62,105 nt of DNA from JAMCUI01 sp964520615 (GCA_964520615.1 CAZFNL010000120.1:1-62105); one strand, 5' to 3'. Shown: positions 34,943 through 44,566, counted from the first letter of the stretch. Notes: a model not told the origin generated them from the letters alone. Made by a program: numbers and translations.

Positions 34943-36139
34943 TTAACGGTTGTATTTTTTGATTGCCAAACCCAATAACTCTATTGCCCTTTCAAGCTTC
35001 TTTTCCTCTAGTACATAGGCAATTCTGATCTCGCTACTACCCAACCCCGGTGTAGCATAGAAACCAGTCGCTGGAGCCACCATAACCGTCTCTTTCTTAT
35101 CAGAAAAATCACTTAGAAGGTATGACGCAAAGTCATCACTGTCTTTTATCGGAAGCTTAGGAATTATATAAAAAGCTCCTTCGGGCGCAACCGCTGTCAC
35201 ACCTGGAATTCTTTTCAGCTCACGCACCACTGTATCCCTTCTGCTCTCATAAAGTTTCCTTATCTTGGCGACATAAGGCTTATGATTTAACAGCATAGGA
35301 ATAAGAGCCATCTGTTCAACTGTAGCTACAGACAATCTTCCCTGTGCAAACCTTAAAATTGACTGCATTATTTCCTTATTCTTACTCACTACACAACCTA
35401 TCCTCACTCCGCAACTATTAAAACGTTTGGAAACGCTATCCGTCACAACCAACTGGTTTGCAAGTTTGGGAAATGAGGCAAACGGCAAGACTTTTTTCCC
35501 GTCAAAGACTAACTCCTGATAGGTTTCGTCAGAGATGATAAAAAGATTGTGTTTCAAGGCCAACTCTACAATCATTTTCACTTCGGCATCCGTATAGAGA
35601 GTACCGGTAGGATTATTTGGATTGCACACTACAATCCCTTTAGTTCTTACGGTAATTGCTTTCTCAATTACTGCTTTAGGCGGAAGATGGAAACCATCCT
35701 CCACTTTTGTCCTGACTGCTTTTAATTTGATATTGCCCATTGCAGCAATTATTGCGTAGCTTGTATAAAAGGGCTCAAAGACTATTAACTCATCTCCGGG
35801 ATCTGCCACTGTAAGAAAAGCAAAAATCAGACCTTCCGAACCTCCGCTTGTTACCAATATATCAGAGGCATCAAATTTTATTCCCTTATCACTATAAAAC
35901 TTTTTCCATGCCTCCATAGTCTCATATACACCAGTTGATGGAGCATATTCTATAGTAGATTCCTTAAAATGCCTTATGGCCGAAAGTATTGGATCAGGGG
36001 TTGGCAAATCAGGTTGGCCTATATTCACATGGTAAACCTTGATTCCCCTTTTTTTGGCTGCATCAGCCAAAGGCACCAGTTTTCTTATGGCAGAAGCGGG
36101 CGTATTTGCTGCCCTTTTTGAGACAGAAACTTTTTTCAT
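34943..36139 (-). CDS. Class I PLP aminotransferase, probable aspartate aminotransferase
   Basis: 398 residues from ATG 36139, set by GGAGG eight bases upstream; a longer frame runs back into the preceding gene gap. Fold type I: VNIGQPDLPTPDPI near the N-terminus, VCNPNNPTG, DETYQELVFDG, the PLP Lys in VTDSVSKRFNSCGVRIG, and the late Arg in SSEIRIAYV that binds the substrate carboxylate. It follows PEP carboxylase in one transcriptional unit, so oxaloacetate is the natural amino acceptor, giving aspartate. Substrate is inferred from this pairing. Confidence 0.82.
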   Translation of the reverse strand: MKKVSVSKRAANTPASAIRKLVPLADAAKKRGIKVYHVNIGQPDLPTPDPILSAIRHFKESTIEYAPSTGVYETMEAWKKFYSDKGIKFDASDILVTSGGSEGLIFAFLTVADPGDELIVFEPFYTSYAIIAAMGNIKLKAVRTKVEDGFHLPPKAVIEKAITVRTKGIVVCNPNNPTGTLYTDAEVKMIVELALKHNLFIISDETYQELVFDGKKVLPFASFPKLANQLVVTDSVSKRFNSCGVRIGCVVSKNKEIMQSILRFAQGRLSVATVEQMALIPMLLNHKPYVAKIRKLYESRRDTVVRELKRIPGVTAVAPEGAFYIIPKLPIKDSDDFASYLLSDFSDKKETVMVAPATGFYATPGLGSSEIRIAYVLEEKKLERAIELLGLAIKKYNR

Positions 36140-36233
36140 ATTTATTCCTCCTTTTATTTTATAAAAAGCAGGTCCTTGATAATCTCTACCAATTATATAC
36201 GAAACTACTCCTACACCCAAGCCATCATTTATC

Positions 36234-37748
36234 TCAACCCAAACTTTGCCTCAATAAACCACCGTAAGTAATCAGTTTTGAAACATCCTTACCTTCCACA
36301 ACCTTCTTATAAATTTTTTCCACAAGATTGTAATGCTCTAGATGTGTGGAATTACCAGGGCCAAGTACTATTCCTAATTCTTTTTCGATCTCCTTAGTAT
36401 CTTCTTCTACGTCATACCAGAAGGAATTGCGCTTTGCAAGACGGGATAAATTCTGCCTATTCAGGAAATTACCCGCATGAAGCAAATCTTCTTTAATATG
36501 AATATAATACTGTGAAGATTTTTCCCATAAGCCTTTTTTCTTTGCCTCTTTTATACCTCTCCCTGTCCCTATCAATTCAGGAGGCACACCCAATGAATAT
36601 AAGGATGCGGTAAACGGAATAGCCCTCGGCAAACTGACATGACCCACACCTCTTGAGTATCCGAAAAGTCCTATATGAAGCATCCTTTCTCTTCTTTTGG
36701 CTACTTGCCTGCTTAAAGCATTTATCATTCCTGCTGCCTGTTCTATCGAACTCCTATAGGGCTTCTCAAAAAGAGGAATGGTTCTTTGTATGATATCTAC
36801 ACTTGTTTTGTCCAGTCGTTTTGCTTTTCTATGATGGAGCTCATTATTTAGCCTCTCAATGGCAAGTTTCACATCGTGTTTGGGATAGTCGTATCTGAAA
36901 GCGCTTTGTATGGTCAACGTGCGTACTCCGGCATATTCAGACAATGCAATGTCCAACCTGTCAGGACTAAGTCCACCTCTAAAAGGCAACGAACCTGTTC
37001 CCAACATAGGAAAAAACCTTACATCAGTATCTTCCTCCAGCTTCAAGTAGGAGGATAATGCTACTTTTAGGGATAATATCGTCGGGATAAGCCCCGAGTT
37101 TAGTGCCGGGTCGCTCCTTGCACAATAAGGCCTTATATATTTGGGTTTGTACCCAAACATCTTTTTGTGTAATGCAATATATTTTTTCAGAATTCCGGCA
37201 GATCCGGCAATCTTACCCACTTGTTCAAAAAGAGGTATTATTTCCAAATATTGCAATGAGTCCTTCATATTCAAAAGCCTGTGATTTACACTGATCAAGT
37301 CTTTGAAGGCTTCCTGAATCTCTGCGATTTCTTCTGCGGTTTCCGTCAGAGGAAGAATTGTTTCAAAAATTGGTGGTGAAGAAAAACCCAGACTCCTAGC
37401 AAGCTGGCTGCTTGTAATAATTACCATAAAAGCCCTAGCCAACCTGAATTGCTTTTCCACTCTGGGATTTGGAATCCTGAAAGTAAGAAGCTTATCTTTC
37501 CCTATCGGATGTTTTTGGAAGTAATTGAAATAACGGTGCAAAAGTTTATCTATGACCGCCTCATCCACAAACTTCCCTTCCCAATCCCAATTATACTCAT
37601 CTATAGAAAGATCAGAAAAATTCAGGTAACTTTCTTTTATCTCAGCGCTTGTTGAGATGAAAGGTCTTGGATTCCAGTAAGGCCTGGCAGCATTGTCCGG
37701 ATGCTGCGTGGCCATGCAAGCTGAGATTTTACGGTTTATAGTGGTCAT
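36234..37748 (-). CDS. ppcA: Phosphoenolpyruvate carboxylase, archaeal type (PEPcase_2)
   Basis: 504 residues, about half the length of the bacterial enzyme, matching the archaeal family. Landmarks are CMATQHPDNAARPYW at the N-terminus, RPYCARSDPALNSG, FFPMLGTGSLPFRGGLSPD, and GVPPELIGTGRGIKEA. It carboxylates PEP with bicarbonate to oxaloacetate. It is the first gene of a unit with the aminotransferase at 34943 and lies behind a T-box leader, so its expression should rise when one amino acid is short. With RuBisCO it is the second carboxylase of the window. Confidence 0.9.
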   Translation of the reverse strand: MTTINRKISACMATQHPDNAARPYWNPRPFISTSAEIKESYLNFSDLSIDEYNWDWEGKFVDEAVIDKLLHRYFNYFQKHPIGKDKLLTFRIPNPRVEKQFRLARAFMVIITSSQLARSLGFSSPPIFETILPLTETAEEIAEIQEAFKDLISVNHRLLNMKDSLQYLEIIPLFEQVGKIAGSAGILKKYIALHKKMFGYKPKYIRPYCARSDPALNSGLIPTILSLKVALSSYLKLEEDTDVRFFPMLGTGSLPFRGGLSPDRLDIALSEYAGVRTLTIQSAFRYDYPKHDVKLAIERLNNELHHRKAKRLDKTSVDIIQRTIPLFEKPYRSSIEQAAGMINALSRQVAKRRERMLHIGLFGYSRGVGHVSLPRAIPFTASLYSLGVPPELIGTGRGIKEAKKKGLWEKSSQYYIHIKEDLLHAGNFLNRQNLSRLAKRNSFWYDVEEDTKEIEKELGIVLGPGNSTHLEHYNLVEKIYKKVVEGKDVSKLITYGGLLRQSLG

Positions 37749-37808
37749 ATTAATATTGATTCCAAACCTTCTGAATATTGTGTAACCATATCGTCTAAGA
37801 TTTTACCC

Positions 37809-38110
37809 AAAAAAAATCCCACCTTTTTCTAAGGGTGAGACTATCACGGTACCACCTTATTTTGGTTATGAGTGATGTTTAGCGGGTGATGGGTTTTTAA
37901 TGATCATATTTCGTAACCCACAACTCACAACTTATCCCGCCTCAGCGGGATCCATAATGCTTTAAGACTCAATAATTTTTCAACAGCATCGGGACATACC
38001 CACAACTACTTATTCCAGCTATCACGGGCATACCCGGCAAGGATCTAATTTCCGACTATGTGGATTTCTTCCTGCAGCTTGTTAGAAAAATCTAACTATG
38101 GCGTGTCGTC
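37809..38110 (-). ncRNA. T-box riboswitch upstream of the PEP carboxylase operon
   Basis: The 375-base gap between recJ and the PEPC gene holds a T-box leader on the minus strand. The T-box core AAGGTGGTACCGTG (37858-37845) fits the AGGGTGGNACCGCG consensus. It is followed by a terminator pairing TCTCACC with GGTGGGA and a run of eight T (37840-37809). The TCACCCTT arm can instead pair with the core (AAGG/CCTT and GTGA/TCAC), giving the antiterminator. The variable base is U, which pairs with an A discriminator and so argues against tRNA-Asp or Asn (G73). The stem I specifier could not be assigned. The 5' boundary is approximate. Confidence 0.85.
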
Positions 38111-38123
38111 GCCATTGTAGCTT

Positions 38124-39833
38124 TTAGTCAATTTCCGATTTGCTCGTGATGATAACATCTTTAAGTTTTAATTGCAAACGCCTATTTCCATTCCAACTAT
38201 CTATGTTTATTGAAAAAGCAATATCTACCAGTTTGTGCGGATAAAGCTTCTTAAAAAACTCACCCATCCCAAAACCCACAGCCTGATGTATCCTTCCATC
38301 ATTTTGTCTCACGAACATTTTTATATGTTTCTGTTCCCTACCAACCAATGACAAACCAACAACTTCTGCATTTTTTACGGCAAATACTGGTTCAGGATTG
38401 CCCACACCAAATGGAGAAAGTGTGTTTATTTTCTCATAAAAATCCTCTGTTATCTCATTAAGAGTCAGAATAGCGTCTATTTTAAGAGTTCTTTCCAATT
38501 TTATTCCTGACAGTTTTTCCTCTACTACCGAATTTAATCTCTTTTTAAGCATATTTATATTTTTTGTCGCTACGGTAAAACCCGCCGCCATCGCATGCCC
38601 CCCAGCATCCTCAAGCAAATCCCCCGCTTCCCTTATCACTTCCACAATATTCAATCCGTTAACTGATCTGGCTGAAGCTTTTGAGTATTCCTTTCCCTCT
38701 GACACGACTATTGAAGGACGGTAATAAGTCTCTGTCAATCTACCTGCAACAAGTCCTATTATCCCCTCCTGAAACTGATTATGTGATACGAAAATCAGAT
38801 TGCTACCTTTCCCATTTTTATAAAGCATTTCATTCCTGACGATATCCATTGCCAGAATAGAAGCTTTTTCCGTAAGTATTTGCCTTTCCCTATTTGTTAA
38901 AGAAAGTTTTCTGGCTAAAGACTCTGCCCTATCTATATCTTTAGTGCATAAAAGCCTGAGTGCATCCATTGCGTGCATCAACCTACCCATGGCATTTATC
39001 CTGGGAGCAAGAATATGCCCTATCTCATATGTAGACACATCCCCGTTTTCAAGACCCGATTGTTTTATAAGAGACCTCAAGCCTACACGGCGCGTATTTT
39101 TAATCTCATCTATACCATATTTCACTATTACCCTGTTTGCGCCCAAAAGCGGAACAAGATCAGCAACTGTGGCTATTGCTGCCAAATCAAGGTTACTTTT
39201 ATCCGTCTGACCAGATTTACTCAAGTCATTCTTTCTGAAATACCGATGTTTTGAAAGGAAACTGGAAAAAAAGTAAGCAAGTCCGCCAGAAGCAAGAAAA
39301 GTCGTATGTATTAATGCTACCGAACCCGGCAATTTTTGGGGGAGTATATGATGATCCAGTATAATCGTGTCTATACCTTTTTCCTTGGCATAGGCAACCT
39401 CTTTTACCGCCGTAACCCCATGATCGACTGTCACAATAAGTTTTGTGCCAAATTGCTCTATAATTTTGTCAATCCCTTTTCTTGACAAACCATAACCTTC
39501 ATTCACCCTATGCGGAACATATGGCATTACATTGACTCCCAATTTATAAAGCGTTTCCCAAACTATTGCCCCTCCACATACACCGTCAGCGTCATAATCC
39601 GTATAAACGGTAACCGACTCCTTTCTTTTAATCGCTATTTTTATCCGTTTTGCAGCATTCTCCAATTCTTTGGTTTTAAGATGAGCGCTTGCTAAAGTCA
39701 GATCGGAAAGTTTTGGGTGAAGAAATTCTTTTTTTTCTTTCTCACTGGAAATATTTCTATTTCCGAGAAGAATTCCCAGAATGTCTTTTTTATTATCGGA
39801 TGCTGATTTTTCAAGTATTATCCACTTCTTCAT
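38124..39833 (-). CDS. recJ: Single-strand DNA exonuclease RecJ
   Basis: 569 residues. DHH motifs: YTDYDADGVCGGA (motif I), VDHGVTA, LDHHI (the DHH), and the DHHA1 region with GGHAMAAGFTV. The C-terminal OB domain covers about 455-565. RecJ degrades 5'-ended single strands in recombination and mismatch/base repair. Length is normal. Its stop sits just upstream of the T-box leader. Confidence 0.93.
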   Translation of the reverse strand: MKKWIILEKSASDNKKDILGILLGNRNISSEKEKKEFLHPKLSDLTLASAHLKTKELENAAKRIKIAIKRKESVTVYTDYDADGVCGGAIVWETLYKLGVNVMPYVPHRVNEGYGLSRKGIDKIIEQFGTKLIVTVDHGVTAVKEVAYAKEKGIDTIILDHHILPQKLPGSVALIHTTFLASGGLAYFFSSFLSKHRYFRKNDLSKSGQTDKSNLDLAAIATVADLVPLLGANRVIVKYGIDEIKNTRRVGLRSLIKQSGLENGDVSTYEIGHILAPRINAMGRLMHAMDALRLLCTKDIDRAESLARKLSLTNRERQILTEKASILAMDIVRNEMLYKNGKGSNLIFVSHNQFQEGIIGLVAGRLTETYYRPSIVVSEGKEYSKASARSVNGLNIVEVIREAGDLLEDAGGHAMAAGFTVATKNINMLKKRLNSVVEEKLSGIKLERTLKIDAILTLNEITEDFYEKINTLSPFGVGNPEPVFAVKNAEVVGLSLVGREQKHIKMFVRQNDGRIHQAVGFGMGEFFKKLYPHKLVDIAFSINIDSWNGNRRLQLKLKDVIITSKSEID

Positions 39834-39967
39834 AAATTCATGATGGGATATAATAAGATTAGAATTTTGTTCCTTTGATTTTCATCCATTTTTCTAAACT
39901 GGTACAAGAGTTAAAATTTATGAGATAAGATTTTAGAGCTGGAACAATATGCCAAAATAATATTACT

Positions 39968-41344
39968 ATGAAGATTGCACTTCCGAAAGAGGTAAATACT
40001 ACACTATTGATACTCAAAAAAGCAGGATTTCAGGCATATGCCGTAGGCGGTTGTGTAAGAGACATTATCCTTTCAAAACCCACAAAAGACTGGGATTTCA
40101 CCACTGACGCTACTCCGGAAGAAATTATAAAACTGTTTCCTGACAGTTTCTATGATAATAAATTTGGCACTGTCGGCGTTGAGATAAAAACATCAAATGG
40201 CAAGAAATTAGATTCACCTGATATATATGAAATAACTACATTTAGAAGTGAAATGGGTTATTCTGACCATCGTCATCCTGACAAAATCATCTGGGGTAAA
40301 ACTCTTGAGGAAGATCTGGAAAGAAGAGATTTTACTATAAACGCGATGGCCACAAACGGGAAAAAGATTATTGATCTTTATGACGGACAGAAAGACATCT
40401 CACAAAAACTCATCAAAGCTGTAGGAGATGCAAATCTACGCTTCAAAGAAGACGCGCTACGCATGATGCGGGCTATCCGCATCGCTACAGAACTCCAATT
40501 TCTTATTGAAGAAAAAACATTTATGGCTATTAAAAAGAACGCATCGCTACTTGCCAAAATCTCAACCGAAAGAGTAAGAGATGAGTTACTAAAAGTTCTT
40601 GCTTCCAACTTCCCAGCAGACGGTATAATGCTTTTGAAAAATGCAGGTCTTCTGTCTTTTATATTGCCTGAACTAGAAAAATGTTTTGGTGTGGAACAAA
40701 AAAGCCCCAAACGCCACCACGTTTTTGATGTGGGTACACATCTTCTTATGTCACTGAAAAACTGCCCGTCCTCAAATCCTATCGTCAGACTGGCAACACT
40801 CCTACATGATATCGGCAAACCTGCTACTTTTAACAAAACTTTTGAAGGAGTAATCACTTTTTATAACCACGAGATCATCGGCGCTTCAATAGTCAGAAAT
40901 ATCGCCCAACGTCTACATTTGTCAAAAAAAGATTCGAATTTGCTTTTGACTCTTGTCCGTTATCATCAGTTTACTGTAGATGAGAGACAAACCGATACTG
41001 CAGTCAGGCGCTTTATAAGAAATGTCACGCCTGAATACTTGAATCATATGCTTCATCTTCGTACCGGCGACAGACTTGGAGGCGGCGCTAGGGAAACTTC
41101 GTGGAGACTTGAGCTATTCAAAAAAAGGTTACTAGAGGTACAAACACAGCCTTTTACCGCGGCTGATCTGAAAATAGACGGCTACGACGTAATGAAAATT
41201 TTTGCTTCACGGCCAGGCCCATTGGTAGGAAAAGCGCTGGACATGCTCTTTAACGACGTTGTTGAAGGGAAACTGCCAAACGAAAGAGAAATTCTTCTCA
41301 CAAGACTGAAAGAACTAAAAAATAAAAAAATACTGTCTAATTAA
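39968..41344 (+). CDS. cca: tRNA nucleotidyltransferase (CCA-adding/poly(A) polymerase family) with HD domain
   Basis: 458 residues. The nucleotidyltransferase head has AYAVGGCVRDIIL and the DxD in KDWDFTT (27-46), then RRDFTINAMA, the basic neck RFKEDALRMMRAIR, and an HD domain with LLHDIGKP. CCA-adding and poly(A) enzymes share these motifs. No tRNA gene is in the window to test whether CCA is encoded. Start by first ATG. It meets secF with stops two bases apart. Confidence 0.88.
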   Translation: MKIALPKEVNTTLLILKKAGFQAYAVGGCVRDIILSKPTKDWDFTTDATPEEIIKLFPDSFYDNKFGTVGVEIKTSNGKKLDSPDIYEITTFRSEMGYSDHRHPDKIIWGKTLEEDLERRDFTINAMATNGKKIIDLYDGQKDISQKLIKAVGDANLRFKEDALRMMRAIRIATELQFLIEEKTFMAIKKNASLLAKISTERVRDELLKVLASNFPADGIMLLKNAGLLSFILPELEKCFGVEQKSPKRHHVFDVGTHLLMSLKNCPSSNPIVRLATLLHDIGKPATFNKTFEGVITFYNHEIIGASIVRNIAQRLHLSKKDSNLLLTLVRYHQFTVDERQTDTAVRRFIRNVTPEYLNHMLHLRTGDRLGGGARETSWRLELFKKRLLEVQTQPFTAADLKIDGYDVMKIFASRPGPLVGKALDMLFNDVVEGKLPNEREILLTRLKELKNKKILSN

Positions 41345-41345
41345 T

Positions 41346-42269
41346 TTATTTTTTCCTATTTTGTCCCCATTCCTCCCATAACACAAGAAGAGGAGAAGCG
41401 TTGAAAATGGAGGAATAAGTTCCTGAGGCAATTCCAATAAGAAGCGCTACTATAAACCATCTTATTGTTTCTCCCCCGAAAAGAAGGAGGGCAAAAAGAG
41501 TAAAAAGTACAGTCAGTGATGTGGAGAGAGATCTTGCTAATGTCTGAACTATCGACTCATTAGTAACATCGGCAAAAGAAAGATTAGGCATTTTATGCAG
41601 GTTTTCCCTAATTCTGTCAAAAACCACGATAGTATCGTGTACCGAAAATCCCATTACGGTTAAAAGCGCGGTAATAAAAAGACTATCCACCTCCACGTTG
41701 AAAAAATGACCCATTATGGAAAAAATTCCAACAACCACCAACACGTCATGAACTAAAGCAATAACAGCGCAAATACCGAATTTCCATGAAGAGTATGGTT
41801 TGTGAATTTTTCTGAAAGCAAAGGCGATAAAAATAATTATTGCAAGCGAAGCAATAAGAACTGATTTAACCGCATTCAAAGTAGTCTCAGCACCAATTGT
41901 TGGCCCGACTGTCTGCAAGCTCAAGACGGAAATTTGTCCAAGTTTTATATTCATATCAGACTCTAATTTTTGTGTCTGATTTTTATCTATTGGCTTCATT
42001 CTTAAAAGATAAGTCTTTGTATTTGTTACCTGTACTGAAGCAAGTTCAATCTTGTCTGATTTGGCAACTTCCTCAATGTCTTTTATCAATATTGGATCGT
42101 TTGTGTTTTTTGGCGGGTTTTCAACCCGTACTTCCATCGTTGTCCCTCCGGTAAAATCTATAGCCGGTCTTATACCCCACAATGCCAAAGAGATTATTCC
42201 TGGAACGATAACCAATCCGGAAAGGATGAAATACAATATTTTTTTGCCTATTATGTCTGGCGATTTCAT
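41346..42269 (-). CDS. secF: Protein translocase subunit SecF
   Basis: 307 residues with six membrane segments. The N-terminal WGIRPAIDFTGGTTMEV is the SecF signature at the end of helix 1, and DALFITALLTVMGFSVHDTIVVFDRIREN covers helices 4-5 with the conserved Asp. SecDF uses the ion gradient to help pull exported proteins out of the translocon. It follows secD by 25 bases. Confidence 0.93.
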   Translation of the reverse strand: MKSPDIIGKKILYFILSGLVIVPGIISLALWGIRPAIDFTGGTTMEVRVENPPKNTNDPILIKDIEEVAKSDKIELASVQVTNTKTYLLRMKPIDKNQTQKLESDMNIKLGQISVLSLQTVGPTIGAETTLNAVKSVLIASLAIIIFIAFAFRKIHKPYSSWKFGICAVIALVHDVLVVVGIFSIMGHFFNVEVDSLFITALLTVMGFSVHDTIVVFDRIRENLHKMPNLSFADVTNESIVQTLARSLSTSLTVLFTLFALLLFGGETIRWFIVALLIGIASGTYSSIFNASPLLVLWEEWGQNRKK

Positions 42270-42294
42270 ATTGACACGTAAACTAATTTAACTT

Positions 42295-43632
42295 TTAAGA
42301 ATGTCGGTAAAGCATTCTCAAAAAAGTCCTAGTCACTGTAATTGCGGAAAATAAGGATACAATTATTCCTATTGCCAATGTGATAGCAAAACCCCTTATT
42401 ATTCCCGTACCAAACCAGTAAAGTATACCGCAAGTGATTAGTGATGAAATGTTGGAATCGCGAATCGAAGGGAAAGCTCTGTCAAAACCGAGTCTTATGG
42501 CGGTCATATGATCTTTACCCCACCTTAATTCTTCTTTCATCCTCTCAAATATAAGTATATTGGCATCCACAGCCATTCCTATAGACAGTATAAAACCGGC
42601 AATTCCAGCTAGCGTTAACGTCACCGGAATAAGCTTAAAGATGGCAAAAACAATAAGAGAATAGATAATCAATGCAATATCAGCCAAAAGACCCAATATA
42701 CCATAATTGAAAAGCATAAAAAGGGCAACCAATGTCAATCCGACCGCACCAGCTATCATGCTTTTTTCGATTGATTGAAATCCCAAAGTAGCGCCTATAT
42801 TCCTTTCCTCAATTACTTTGAGAGGAACGGGTAACGCTCCAGCATTCAAATCTATTGACAGCCTTTTTGCTTCATCCATGGTAAAAGATCCCTGTATTAC
42901 AGCATTTCCTCCCGATATAGGCTCGTTTACACGTGGAGCTGTTATTAACTGATTATCCAAAAATATAGCGATAGTCTTGCCCACATTTTCTTTTGTAATC
43001 TTTTCAAAAAGGTCAGCCCCGGCAGAGTTGAATACTAACGATACCTCAGGTTTACCGGTATTTGGATCGAAAGTGACCGATGAGCTTTTTAGGTCTTTGC
43101 CGGTCAATCCTGTCGGCTTGGTCCATATGTCTGCAATAGTAGACGATGTAGTGGCAGTCTTAGCAGACTGGGTCCCTTCGGCGTAAAATGTCAGCTGTGC
43201 AGTCTTTCCAATGAGATCAATTGCGCTTGACACATCCGACACCCCAGGTATTTCCACAATTAATCTGTATGATTGACCCACTTTTGACTGTTGGATTACC
43301 GGTTCCGTAAGACCGTAAAGATTTATTCTTCTTTCTACTACATCCTTTGCAGCGTTGAAGGCATTATCTTTGTCTGCAGAAGCGATCTTACTCATATCCG
43401 CCTCAAGCGTAAGATGAGTACCACCTGACAAATCAAGACCATAGTGTCCTGCCAAATTTTTCGTGACTGATATCGGACCAAGTTGAAAATTGATATCCGG
43501 ACCATGTATTGTCCTATTGATTTTTATCGGACCTGAAGAAAACTTCAATCTATAACTTCTCGGCAAGTCAATAACTACCGATACAACAGTCAAAAAAGCA
43601 ATAAACCACAGAAGTAATCTTATATGTTTCAT
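42295..43632 (-). CDS. secD: Protein translocase subunit SecD
   Basis: 445 residues: helix 1 (about 5-22), the P1 head region with GLDLSGGTHLTLEADM, and helices 2-6 from about 275, including ILSIGMAVDANILIFERMKEEL with the proton-relay Asp. It is shorter than the E. coli protein but normal for this group. Encoded directly upstream of secF; its start is one base from the stop of the AbrB-like gene. Confidence 0.93.
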   Translation of the reverse strand: MKHIRLLLWFIAFLTVVSVVIDLPRSYRLKFSSGPIKINRTIHGPDINFQLGPISVTKNLAGHYGLDLSGGTHLTLEADMSKIASADKDNAFNAAKDVVERRINLYGLTEPVIQQSKVGQSYRLIVEIPGVSDVSSAIDLIGKTAQLTFYAEGTQSAKTATTSSTIADIWTKPTGLTGKDLKSSSVTFDPNTGKPEVSLVFNSAGADLFEKITKENVGKTIAIFLDNQLITAPRVNEPISGGNAVIQGSFTMDEAKRLSIDLNAGALPVPLKVIEERNIGATLGFQSIEKSMIAGAVGLTLVALFMLFNYGILGLLADIALIIYSLIVFAIFKLIPVTLTLAGIAGFILSIGMAVDANILIFERMKEELRWGKDHMTAIRLGFDRAFPSIRDSNISSLITCGILYWFGTGIIRGFAITLAIGIIVSLFSAITVTRTFLRMLYRHS

Positions 43633-43633
43633 T

Positions 43634-43834
43634 TTATTTTTTTAGTTTGGGTTTATTCCCTGAAGGAAGACGCAGCTGTACGGCACCGGAGAAATGAAGA
43701 TTTATCACTCCCCTATCAATCATTGTCTTTACCAGTACACTGTCACCTGATCTTATCCCAAGTGAATGGATAAAATTTGCTGGAATGATTACTGCCAGAC
43801 TCGATCTGCCTACCCTAATAATCTTTTGCCTCAT
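43634..43834 (-). CDS. AbrB/MazE-like DNA-binding protein
   Basis: 66 residues with the swapped-hairpin AbrB fold: IIRVGRSSLAVIIPANFIHSLGIRSGDSVLVK (residues about 5-36), followed by a basic tail (SGNKPKLKK). Such proteins are transition-state regulators or antitoxins. No toxin gene is adjacent; it sits just upstream of secD and may be cotranscribed. Confidence 0.7.
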   Translation of the reverse strand: MRQKIIRVGRSSLAVIIPANFIHSLGIRSGDSVLVKTMIDRGVINLHFSGAVQLRLPSGNKPKLKK

Positions 43835-43868
43835 TTTAACAGATTTTTATGCTTAACTTATAAAACAA

Positions 43869-44444
43869 CTATGAAACCAGCTCTTCTTCATCCCCAATAA
43901 GCATAATTCTTGAACCCTTTAGGATTTCAAGAACAAACGGATCCCTCCTTTTTTTCCTGAAATCAAATTCTTCCTCACTCATCACGGTATAATTTATTTC
44001 CCTTTCCCTCCTCACTTCCTCTTGTCTGACTATTTGAGACAATTCAGGCAGCACTACCTTACCAACAACAAGAAGATCTACAGTATTTGCCGCCCTTTGC
44101 ATTCCACGTGCATATCTTCCTGAAATCATGGCATACTTTACTTTCCCGAGTTTTACTTTATTTTTCAGCATATCTCCACCGAGGCCTGAGTTTTTTATGA
44201 CTAGATTGAGAATATCAAAGTAGAGTGGGTAGTCTTTGCGAAGATTATAAAAAAGCCGATTTGCCCGTCTTTCTTTGGATAAAAGCCCAGCTTTCTCCAG
44301 ATGGGACAACTCACGTCTGACTGCATTTATTTCCTCACTTGTCCTTCTGACTATTTCTCTGACGTGATAAATATTTCCCAAATTTAGAAAAAATAGTTCA
44401 AGTACCTTTACCCGTACCCGGGAAACTATAAGGTCTGACAACAT
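43869..44444 (-). CDS. Winged-helix regulator with a nucleotidyltransferase-like C-terminal region
   Basis: 191 residues from ATG 44444, preceded by AAGGAG at seven bases. Residues 1-75 form an ArsR-type winged helix (VLELFFLNLGNIYHVREIVRRTSEEINAVRRELSHLEKAGLL). Residues about 100-185 look like a minimal nucleotidyltransferase-like domain (GKVKYAMISGRYARG and NTVDLLVVGKVVLPELSQ), a combination seen in CPR and archaeal regulators. The usual GSxxxG-Dx-D catalytic set is degenerate (SGRYARG and TVDLLVVG), so it may sense a ligand rather than transfer nucleotides. Two hairpins (44482-44538) precede it. Confidence 0.65.
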   Translation of the reverse strand: MLSDLIVSRVRVKVLELFFLNLGNIYHVREIVRRTSEEINAVRRELSHLEKAGLLSKERRANRLFYNLRKDYPLYFDILNLVIKNSGLGGDMLKNKVKLGKVKYAMISGRYARGMQRAANTVDLLVVGKVVLPELSQIVRQEEVRREREINYTVMSEEEFDFRKKRRDPFVLEILKGSRIMLIGDEEELVS

Positions 44445-44481
44445 ATATTTTTCTCCTTTCTTTATAGTTGATCCGCCGGGC

Positions 44482-44538
44482 ATCAAGACTTTGAAAACTT
44501 GATTTCCCCGAGATCCGTCATAAGACGTGACGACGGGG
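44482..44538 (-). promoter_or_regulatory. Paired hairpins in the leader of the winged-helix regulator
   Basis: Two clear stems: CCCCG (44506-44510)/CGGGG (44534-44538) enclosing CGTCA/TGACG (44516-44532), and ATCAAG (44482-44487)/CTTGAT (44498-44503). Neither has a T-tract. They occupy the 5' leader of the regulator and could control its translation or serve as operators. Confidence 0.4.
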
Positions 44539-44566
44539 CAGGTTAACCGCAATTGGTCAAAAGTAT

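Noticed and set aside
40378..40857. A 159-codon minus-strand frame opposite the CCA-adding enzyme gene.
   Set aside because: The plus-strand protein carries clear family motifs over the same stretch; the antisense frame shows none.
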